Of a stretch of 25,715 nt of DNA, positions 6,656 through 13,647 are shown one piece after another (the first letter of the stretch is position 1; each line of letters begins with the position of its first letter). This DNA comes from a virus. The notes beneath the pieces were generated by a model. That model saw nothing but the letters and a program-made list of their open reading frames with translations. It was not told the DNA's origin and did not search any database. A program made the translations under genes and the position numbers. Where the stretch lies: positions 1-25,715 of IMG/VR virus record IMGVR_UViG_3300006027_000055. One strand, given 5' to 3'.

Positions 6656-7583
6656 ACCAAATGAACTTTTAGAATTAACGAAAAATCACAAAGAGGTTTG
6701 GTACAAGAACGAAATACCAATCACCCAAGAAGAGAAGCGATACTACAAGTGTGCTAATCCCGAAGGTCCAGTTGACAACACTCTTTGTCCAGAAAGTGAT
6801 CCCCACTGCAATTGTCCATGTAAAGAACTTCAGCCACGAGATGCATTCATAATAAGTTCAAGTGCATCAGAACAGATTGATTATTGGTCGATTGCAGGGG
6901 ACGCTATATTTGGATTGCTCAATCCATTTGAATTGATATGGACAACAATAGGAAATGCCGTAGAGAGTCTTAACGCATCTCCAGAAGACAGTGTATATGT
7001 TGTAGTAAATTCTGCGTTCGAGACTCTAGATGCATTTTTATCATACGAAGAAGCAAAAGAATACATTGCAGATCTTCCCGTTTCAGAAGAACCGACTGAC
7101 GATGAATTGGAAGAATTGCTGACTGAACTGAAAGACGGATTCTGCGGTTCAATAGAAAACTCTCTTGGCGAGAGTTGGATGGGATGTGACTGGGATAATC
7201 CCGATCATCCTAGCAGTTGTAATTGTCCGTGCGTAGGAGAAGACTATCCTAAATTCAAAGAATACATGTCAACATATTCTACCTTCTGGGATACACCAAA
7301 GAAGACTCCACTTCTACGAAGCGCACAAATGACGCTTATCAATGCAATGAAAGCGCAGATGTCACTTCCCGGAGATTTTACATTGAAGCCGGGTAATTTA
7401 GTTGAAATTTCAATAAAAGAAATTGATTTTAATCAAAATGAGTTCGATAAATCTGCTAGCGGTAAATGGCTCGTAGAATCCGTATCCCACCTGATAGGAA
7501 CAAATACTCATAATATGCAGGTTTCGTTGACGAGAGATTCTTCATATACTAACTTGGAAGATTATGAAAGTCTACCCCAATAG
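6648..7583 (+). CDS. gp27-type baseplate hub, C-terminal gene
   Basis: The last ~90 of 311 residues carry the C-terminal signature of gp27-type hub proteins: LLRSAQMTLINAMKAQMSLP, G-D-F-x-L-K-P-G, then SGKWLVESVSHLI and a final strand ending in TRDSS. In the family this reads G-K-Y-L-V-x-x-x-x-H and ends in K-D-S, and normally sits on the same chain as the N-terminal hub domain. Residues 1-220 do not resemble a known family. They contain a moderately hydrophobic stretch (ISSSASEQIDYWSIAGDAI) and an acidic helix (TDDELEELLTELKDG), and two copies of CNCPC at residues 54-58 and 191-195. A strong AAGGAGG and an ATGATTGA overlap link it to the upstream hub gene. The two products most likely associate to complete the hub. 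There is no lysozyme or spike domain. Confidence 0.68.
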   Translation: MIEPNELLELTKNHKEVWYKNEIPITQEEKRYYKCANPEGPVDNTLCPESDPHCNCPCKELQPRDAFIISSSASEQIDYWSIAGDAIFGLLNPFELIWTTIGNAVESLNASPEDSVYVVVNSAFETLDAFLSYEEAKEYIADLPVSEEPTDDELEELLTELKDGFCGSIENSLGESWMGCDWDNPDHPSSCNCPCVGEDYPKFKEYMSTYSTFWDTPKKTPLLRSAQMTLINAMKAQMSLPGDFTLKPGNLVEISIKEIDFNQNEFDKSASGKWLVESVSHLIGTNTHNMQVSLTRDSSYTNLEDYESLPQ

Positions 7584-7598
7584 GAACCTATATAAGGC

Positions 7599-7994
7599 AT
7601 GAAAACTAAATCAAGATACTCTGATATTGACATAGATTTTGGTAAAAACAAATTCACTAAAGACCTATCGATTGCCAGAAATCTTCAAGCAATTCAGCAA
7701 TCAGTGCTTTCGATCATATTAACTAGTCCGGGAGAGAAACCGTTTAAACCGGGATTTGGTGTTGGTATTTATAATCTTCTTTTTGAAATTTTAACCGATG
7801 CAGATGTTGCAATACTTGGCAATTCGATGCAAAAGCAATTAGAAATATATGAGCCTAGGGTTACATTTGAAAGTGTGAAAATAGACGACAGTGTGCCATT
7901 TTTCCTAGATATTACATTAAACTATATTGTCAATACGATCACAGATGAACCAGTTCCACAAACAATCAACTTAAAGATAACAAAGGTTAGATAA
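7599..7994 (+). CDS. 25: baseplate wedge protein gp25 (GPW/gp25 family)
   Basis: This 131-residue protein is a standard gp25-like wedge subunit (T4 gp25 has 132). It shows the family order: an N-terminal D-I-D-x-x-F strand, an R-N-x-x-A-I-x-Q-S helix, SPGEKPFKPGFGVGIYNLLF (the family's G-E-x-x-x-x-P-x-x-G-x-G), and Y-E-P-R-V with the near-invariant EPR at residues 85-87. gp25 forms, with gp6 and gp53, the core bundle of each wedge and helps start sheath assembly. It has no Cys, unlike its hub neighbours. The ATG follows a 15-bp gap containing CTATATAAGG; the AGG is too close to the ATG to be an ideal ribosome binding site. The stop overlaps the gp6 start (TAATG). Confidence 0.95.
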   Translation: MKTKSRYSDIDIDFGKNKFTKDLSIARNLQAIQQSVLSIILTSPGEKPFKPGFGVGIYNLLFEILTDADVAILGNSMQKQLEIYEPRVTFESVKIDDSVPFFLDITLNYIVNTITDEPVPQTINLKITKVR

Positions 7995-9796
7995 TGGCAA
8001 ATCCTCAAATTCAAATCGGAAATTTAGAGTTTGATGATATCAAAGATAGCATCAAACAGTATCTTCAAACCCAAGATGTTTTTTCTGACTATAACTTCGA
8101 GGGTTCTGCTGCATCAACTCTTTTAGATATTCTGGCGTATAATACCACTTATTATGCCTTTTATTCTAATATGATCGCAAACGAGATGTTTTTTGACACT
8201 GCGCAAAAACTGTCAAGTCTCATTTCATTGGCAAAACCTCTAGGATATACGGTGCCTGGTGCAAAGTCTGCAAAAAGCACAGTGCTACTCCGTGCAGCAG
8301 GAATTGGTCAAACACTGAACAGATATCATCGATTTACAGGTCGAGATGAGTCTGGTGGATCCTTTACCTTTTATACATTTCAACCATATGTAACAGACGA
8401 AAACGGTGATGCTTTAATTGAAGTTCACCAAGGAAGCAGATTGTTCGATAAAATATCGGCAGTTCTTAATTTAGACAGAACAAAGACATTTATTTCAACT
8501 GTAAACATCGATATTAATTCTTTAGTGGTTGAGGTTCAAACACCAGATGACACGGATTTTATTGAATGGATCTCTTCCGGTAGCATAAATCAAAATGTAG
8601 ATGAAAATTCTAGAATTTACTTTTTAGAAAGAACTGATGCTGGATTCTTTGTTGTGTTCGGTGGAAACTATGCAACTGATGTTGACAGACAAGCAGGACT
8701 TGCTCTTCCAGAGGGAACTAGAGTCAGATTGAGTTATGTTACAAGTTCTGGTGAAGTAGGGAATGGTGTTGGTAATTTCATTTCTGATTTTTCCGCAACA
8801 ACACTAAACAATAATACAATTGTAGAGACAAAAAGTTTAAGTGAAAATGGTGCAACTGATCCAAATATTGAATCGATTAAATTCTTTGCACCCAAGTTTT
8901 TTGCCGCTCAGGATAGGGCAGTTACAAAACAAGATGCAATTGCAATAATTGGAAACAGTCCAGTCGGAGAGGGTGTAGAAAACTCCGATTATAAATTCAC
9001 TGTATGGGGAGGTGAGGAGCAAGATCCACCCTATTATGGAAGAGTATTTGTTTCTCTTATTAACAGTGATGAAAACTCTGATGGAATCGAACCAGATATA
9101 ACTGATGTTCAAACTGCTTTGTCCAATTTAAGAGAAAGATTAACAATTTCAATTCTTCCAGAATATATTGGTCCAGTTTCTTCTATTCTCCGAATAGGTA
9201 TGACAGTAACATATGATGAAAATCAAACAAATCTAAATGAAGAGCAATTGAAATCAAAGATTTCGACATACTTAAATAACACATATCAAACAACTCAAAG
9301 AGCATTTAATAAATCTTTAGACTTGTCTCAACTTGTGACAGGAGTTTCTTCAGTAGATTCTAGTTTAAATGTAGATCCATCAGAAATTAGCACAACTTTA
9401 GAAGTAAAACAAAAAGTGACAAATAATGGTAGACAGATTCTTGTTAAAAATCCAATATTACAGTCAACCGCATTTTCTGTCTCTAGCACACCAACCCAAA
9501 GCAATTTGGGTGAAAATATTCAAATAAGAAACTCAGTAAATCCCTCCGATTATAATAGTGACACTGGTTATGGTAAACTCGATGCATACACGGAAAACAA
9601 TAATTCTCTGGTTCTAGTAAAATCTAATGTGGGTAAAGTGAATTACGAGAGAGGAATTATTATTATAGATCAGGGTGTTTTGACTGGCGAGTTTACATTG
9701 TCTGTTAAACCGAAAAAAATATCCTTTGAGGCCAAGCAAGAATTATTAAGTAATTTTGAATTTGTAGTTAATGTACAAAAGGAATTGCCTAACTAA
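7994..9796 (+). CDS. 6: baseplate wedge protein gp6 (baseplate J-like)
   Basis: This 600-residue protein is a gp6-type wedge subunit (T4 gp6 has 660). The N-terminal helical domain is typical: FDDIKDSIKQYLQTQDVFSD followed by F-E-G-S-A-A-S-T-L-L-D-I-L-A-Y-N-T, with YYAFYSNMIANEMFFDTA and then the P-L-G-Y block. The middle holds beta-rich baseplate-J-like domains (LPEGTRVRLSYVTSSGEVGN) and the AITKQDA-type strand-helix (AVTKQDAIAIIGNS). The C-terminal part holds the dimerisation region with EYIGPVSSILRIGMTVTYD. In T4 gp6 dimers form the inner ring that joins wedges. No cysteine is visible. It is coupled by TAATG overlaps to gp25 before it and the gp7-like gene after it. Confidence 0.93.
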   Translation: MANPQIQIGNLEFDDIKDSIKQYLQTQDVFSDYNFEGSAASTLLDILAYNTTYYAFYSNMIANEMFFDTAQKLSSLISLAKPLGYTVPGAKSAKSTVLLRAAGIGQTLNRYHRFTGRDESGGSFTFYTFQPYVTDENGDALIEVHQGSRLFDKISAVLNLDRTKTFISTVNIDINSLVVEVQTPDDTDFIEWISSGSINQNVDENSRIYFLERTDAGFFVVFGGNYATDVDRQAGLALPEGTRVRLSYVTSSGEVGNGVGNFISDFSATTLNNNTIVETKSLSENGATDPNIESIKFFAPKFFAAQDRAVTKQDAIAIIGNSPVGEGVENSDYKFTVWGGEEQDPPYYGRVFVSLINSDENSDGIEPDITDVQTALSNLRERLTISILPEYIGPVSSILRIGMTVTYDENQTNLNEEQLKSKISTYLNNTYQTTQRAFNKSLDLSQLVTGVSSVDSSLNVDPSEISTTLEVKQKVTNNGRQILVKNPILQSTAFSVSSTPTQSNLGENIQIRNSVNPSDYNSDTGYGKLDAYTENNNSLVLVKSNVGKVNYERGIIIIDQGVLTGEFTLSVKPKKISFEAKQELLSNFEFVVNVQKELPN

Positions 9797-11067
9797 TGCT
9801 CGGACCAAAACCAACCACGGGTACACAGAATAAACCGGGATCTGAGGGTGCCGAACTTTTTGCAATTGCAGGGCTAGTAGATAAAACCAAAGATTCTGAT
9901 TTTGGTGTTGGTGTACCACCAAGGCCTACTGATCCTCCCGGAAACTTTCGGCCGGACGGGGAAGAGGGCGATGATCAACAAGTTGAAAACGATTTGGTGT
10001 TTTCTTTCGATTCCACAAAGTGTGTGAATAATTTTGACATTACACATATAATACCGAAGTGGATTTTAGAAAGAGATTCAGATTTACCCGCTAATTTTGT
10101 AGAACTAGCAGTAAACTACTATGACTGGTTGTATTGTAAAAATAGCGATCAAGGAGCCGGCTACTATACAGATCTTGAAGAATTTCAATCTTTGTATGCA
10201 TTGGACAGCACCGAATTAGAATTTCTTAAAAAAATAACTTTAGCATATGTTGCTGGTTTTCCAGAAGGAAAAATAGAAAATAGAGGTGACATATCACAAG
10301 ATGCGGAGAGGTTTAGAAATTTTGTTCGAAATATACGAACTGAATTTTATCATAGAAAAGGTAATGAAAATTCCTTTAAATATTTCTTTAAGACTCTATA
10401 TGGGGTAACAGGCTTTGGTGTTTCTGGCGAAAATATCGGAATAGATTATCCTAAAAAATACATCATGAGATTGAACGGTGGTAGATTCTCTGGGTTTAGA
10501 GCAGCAGAGAATGGATCTACCGGATCATATGAAGAAATATCATCTCTGGGTGGATCATATCTTAACAATTCGGTGCTAAGAGATGGTTGGTGGTATCAAG
10601 ACTATTCTTACTTGATCAAGGCGGGCAGAGATGATAGTCAATACTCCGATATTCTATTGAATATTTTACATCCGGCTGGACTTAAACCATTTTTCGAGAA
10701 AACAATTGATGATTATGTACCAATCGAGGGTGCGACATCAGATTTCGATCCTTATGCAACACTTCCAGTTTTAGAAAACTATTTTGCATATTATATAGGA
10801 ACAACTGTTGATATTGATGCTTGTATCGGGTGTTCGGGGGGAGCTTTGACTGCACTTCACTTCGGTACAGGATATACATACAACGCACCATCACATAAGC
10901 ATCCAGCATGGGCATTGAGAGTTCCGAGTGGAATAACACCCGAATTTGGTGACTTGAATGTTTGGCAGTTTTTAGAGTTATCACCGACATTTTCTGGATT
11001 GACAATTAATCCAAATGACGGTATATCTGCTTGCGGTGCCGCTGGATTCATCTGTTTAGGTGTTTGA
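9796..11067 (+). CDS. baseplate wedge gp7-like protein
   Basis: This 423-residue protein matches a family seen after gp6 in marine T4-related phages and usually labelled gp7-like. Signature parts are a helix with FVELAVNYYDWLY, ERFRNFVRNIRTEFYHRKGN followed by E-N-S (residues ~171-193), the YPKKYIMRLNGGRFSG block, and YQDYSYLIKAGRDDSQYSDI leading to LHPAGLKPFFE (~267-302). The first 70 residues are a flexible Gly/Pro/Asp-rich leader (PPRPTDPPGNFRPDGEEGDD). The last ~100 residues are poorly conserved to my eye and include CIGC (ending near residue 349) and HFGTGYTYNAPSHKH. It is much shorter than T4 gp7 (1032 residues), so it may correspond only to the wedge-binding part. The name rests on recognised motifs and its position between gp6 and gp8. 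Confidence 0.62.
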   Translation: MLGPKPTTGTQNKPGSEGAELFAIAGLVDKTKDSDFGVGVPPRPTDPPGNFRPDGEEGDDQQVENDLVFSFDSTKCVNNFDITHIIPKWILERDSDLPANFVELAVNYYDWLYCKNSDQGAGYYTDLEEFQSLYALDSTELEFLKKITLAYVAGFPEGKIENRGDISQDAERFRNFVRNIRTEFYHRKGNENSFKYFFKTLYGVTGFGVSGENIGIDYPKKYIMRLNGGRFSGFRAAENGSTGSYEEISSLGGSYLNNSVLRDGWWYQDYSYLIKAGRDDSQYSDILLNILHPAGLKPFFEKTIDDYVPIEGATSDFDPYATLPVLENYFAYYIGTTVDIDACIGCSGGALTALHFGTGYTYNAPSHKHPAWALRVPSGITPEFGDLNVWQFLELSPTFSGLTINPNDGISACGAAGFICLGV

Positions 11068-11095
11068 TACATAAGAGGAATAGAATAGGAAATAT

Positions 11096-12907
11096 ATGGT
11101 AAGTTATAAAACAGCAAATTCGGTAAGCACTCCTGTACCGACAAAAAGTTTAGTTAGTTTTAAGAATAGTAATCTAGAAAGATTTTACTCTGAGTTTTCT
11201 AATGCCGATAAAAAAGATGTTTATTCTTTCTTTATAGGAGGAACATCTACCAGCACAGAAAATAATACCATAGCAGGTAAAAGAATTTGGGGCGATGTCT
11301 CTTTAATTAGAAATATAGGAAGGGATGAGGTTCATCCTGTCACCGAGAGAATAAATTACGAAACCGGAAAGGTATATGATCCATTTTTAGCAAGCGGAAA
11401 TGCAGCAGACGATCAATATTATGTCTATAATAACCAGAATGGATTTGTTTATCTTTGTATCTCTAGTAACGCAAAAAACAGAAAAGATTTATTCAGACAG
11501 AGTAATTCTACAAAAACACCCGTTCACACTGAGGGGTATAGAACATACAGTGATGGATATACCTGGCTTCCTCTTTATAAAATAGATGATAAAATTGCAA
11601 GATTCGTGACAGAATCTTATATTCCAGTTGCAAACGCAACGATCGATTATCAAGAGTTTAGTAATACAGTTGGTCTTGAAAATAGATATGATTCTATATG
11701 TGGCTTATCAGGTGCCTCTGGTGGAACTGGATCTTGTTGCACATATGCAAAAGAAAAAGAACAAAAATGGCCAAACAATGGAACATATGCAGTTGGTGAT
11801 TTTGTAGATTGTATTTGTGATGTTCCCAATTGTTTTACCTGTCAAATTTATGGCGAAAAACTAAATCGAGATGTGGTGTTTATTGCCGGTACGGGAGGTT
11901 GCAGTGGATGTGCTTCCTCCATTACAGTTTTAGATAATACAACAAAAATTAAAAACTCTAATCCAAATGTAAACACAAATGATAATTATCAGGTTAAAAT
12001 TAAAGAAGATGGATCAAGAAATAATGGACAAATTGTTTCCGCATTCATAGATTTTAGTGGAATTTCTCTCAGCAATCGTGAGGTAAAAGTTCCATCGGCC
12101 AAAGTTGTAGTTGGAAGTGAAACCGGATATAACGCAGATATTAACCTGATCACTTATCTTGGTTCGGATAAGAAATATTACGCCGACGGCATAGAAATTA
12201 AAAATAGAGGTAAAAACTACAGCGAAGATTATGTTTTAAGTATTCCTGATGCAGCAACAAATACCATAGAAACTTTACTTACAAATGCAATTGATTTAAG
12301 TTTGGACGATGTTGAAGATAATATTGAAGACGATCCAAGAAAATTATTGAATGTATCTAAACTTTTATTCAATATTGCGATAAAAGATTCTGAAATCAGT
12401 TCTGTTATTGATCAAAAATCATTTACCCGATATGGTATAATTAAGAATGTTCTAAACACTGACGAAACGATTTTTGCGAAAACCAAAAATATTTCCGAGA
12501 AGAGTACAAATTCAAATCTTACTTCAATTAGAATAAGAAAGAAAGATAATACTACTATTACAACCGATGAATTTATTCCAGTCGCTAATAGTGTATTTGC
12601 AACATCCACTGGTGCTGTAAAAGGAACCGTTACTTCGTTCGAAAGAGATGCAAGTTTCACCAACCGAGCAGATGTTTCGATCGCAACACCAAACCCAAAT
12701 TCATTTACAGTCGGTAGCAGTTTTACTGTCACAACAGCGGGTGGAGGTACTGAGACATTCTTGATAACGAATGCAACACTTCCAGTAATTAAACCAAACA
12801 GCGGAAGTCTTCTTTTTAGTAATTCTGCCCAAATAGATATACCAACAGATGCAAGCAGTAATCGTCCAACTAGAAACTTTAGATTTATATTTTTGCTAGA
12901 TCAATAG
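11096..12907 (+). CDS. baseplate wedge gp8-like protein with Cys-rich insert
   Basis: This 603-residue protein has features of the gp8 wedge family of marine T4-like phages: an N-terminal helix-strand block (NLERFYSEFSNADKKDVYSF), YYVYNNQNGFVYLCISSN, and DGYTWLPLYKI at residues 153-163 followed by FVTESYIPV. In gp8 the D-G-Y-x-W-x-x-x-Y-x-I strand is a hallmark. SFTRYGIIKNVL (~443) matches the G-I-I/V-x-N-P strand, and the C-terminus (GSLLFSNSAQIDIP) matches the family ending. T4 gp8 has 334 residues; the excess includes a Cys-rich stretch at ~202-272 (CC, CICD, CFTC, CSGC; about ten Cys). AGGA precedes the ATG with a suitable spacer. A 28-bp gap separates it from the gp7-like gene; its TAG overlaps the Shine-Dalgarno of the next gene. 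Confidence 0.68.
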   Translation: MVSYKTANSVSTPVPTKSLVSFKNSNLERFYSEFSNADKKDVYSFFIGGTSTSTENNTIAGKRIWGDVSLIRNIGRDEVHPVTERINYETGKVYDPFLASGNAADDQYYVYNNQNGFVYLCISSNAKNRKDLFRQSNSTKTPVHTEGYRTYSDGYTWLPLYKIDDKIARFVTESYIPVANATIDYQEFSNTVGLENRYDSICGLSGASGGTGSCCTYAKEKEQKWPNNGTYAVGDFVDCICDVPNCFTCQIYGEKLNRDVVFIAGTGGCSGCASSITVLDNTTKIKNSNPNVNTNDNYQVKIKEDGSRNNGQIVSAFIDFSGISLSNREVKVPSAKVVVGSETGYNADINLITYLGSDKKYYADGIEIKNRGKNYSEDYVLSIPDAATNTIETLLTNAIDLSLDDVEDNIEDDPRKLLNVSKLLFNIAIKDSEISSVIDQKSFTRYGIIKNVLNTDETIFAKTKNISEKSTNSNLTSIRIRKKDNTTITTDEFIPVANSVFATSTGAVKGTVTSFERDASFTNRADVSIATPNPNSFTVGSSFTVTTAGGGTETFLITNATLPVIKPNSGSLLFSNSAQIDIPTDASSNRPTRNFRFIFLLDQ

Positions 12908-12910
12908 GAG
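12906..12910 (+). promoter_or_regulatory. AGGAG ribosome binding site setting a TTG start
   Basis: AGGAG lies 7 nt before the TTG at 12918 and overlaps the stop codon of the gp8-like gene. The first in-frame ATG lies more than 60 codons further in, which would remove the conserved N-terminal block, so TTG is the best start. Confidence 0.7.
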
Positions 12911-12917
12911 AAATCAA

Positions 12918-13616
12918 TTGTCATTCAGCCCATTCGACGAAAATCAAAATTTACCATTCACTGAGTCTCCATATTATAGTAGATTATTCTCTGAGTATTT
13001 CAGCAGCAATACTACACTTCTTAGAAACTATGTTGGAGTTGCTTTTAAGCCTGGTTATGCTCTTCAAGCATCAGAATTAAATGAAATACAAGAAATGATG
13101 TATGTTCATAGCACTCTGACAACTACAATGATTTCAAATTGGATAAATTCTAATACGATGAACCCACCAGAGGGAATTCAAGTTAATGGACCAGGGTGGG
13201 ATGGTGCTACACCTCTCTCTCCTGATTTGATTACAAGAAACAATAATCAAATTACTGCCAATCCGGGATGGTATCTTGTACGAGAACCAAACACCAATCT
13301 AAAACATTGGGTTTATATACCGCTTATTCCTCCTCTGAATATACCAGCAGATACTACGGGAACTGTAGGATTTAATGTAACAACTTTAAAAGTTGGTCCA
13401 AATTCTGATCCAAATTTATATGATAATTCTTCCGGAGATTCTGATTTTAACGCAGAGGGAGCGGACAGATATATAGTCGCTGTTCTTGGATGGTCTGCGA
13501 CTTTTTCTGAAGGAACAATTAATGGAGGAGAAGCACAATCAACAGATGAATTTGCTCCTCTGTTTACCGTAGATTCTTCAAATACTTATCGATTTATGAA
13601 TGGATTACTTTTTTGA
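12918..13616 (+). CDS. virion structural protein with PGYALQASELNE motif
   Basis: This 232-residue protein starts at TTG. Its N-terminal 65 residues carry a pattern common in large structural proteins of marine T4-like phages: SPYYSRLFSEYF, then NYVGVAFKPGYALQASELNE and IQEMM (residues 38-61; the general form is F-x-P-G-x-A-L-Q-A-x-E-L-N-E-L-Q). In those phages the motif opens baseplate-attached fibre or pin-like proteins, sometimes annotated gp10-like or DUF4815. The rest (TPLSPDLITRNNNQITANPG, WYLVREP, and a final RYIVAVLGW strand) is beta-rich and unrecognised. Here it is a short stand-alone protein. It lies between the gp8-like gene and the fibre-like genes, which suggests a connector between baseplate and fibres. 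The function is inferred; I see no enzymatic motif. Confidence 0.7.
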   Translation: MSFSPFDENQNLPFTESPYYSRLFSEYFSSNTTLLRNYVGVAFKPGYALQASELNEIQEMMYVHSTLTTTMISNWINSNTMNPPEGIQVNGPGWDGATPLSPDLITRNNNQITANPGWYLVREPNTNLKHWVYIPLIPPLNIPADTTGTVGFNVTTLKVGPNSDPNLYDNSSGDSDFNAEGADRYIVAVLGWSATFSEGTINGGEAQSTDEFAPLFTVDSSNTYRFMNGLLF

Positions 13617-13647
13617 TCGTAATACATAGAACTAGAGGAAACAAACA

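Noticed and set aside
7584-7598. CTATATAAGG before gp25 as a promoter
   Set aside because: The gap is only 15 bp within a tightly packed operon and the match to a late promoter is partial.
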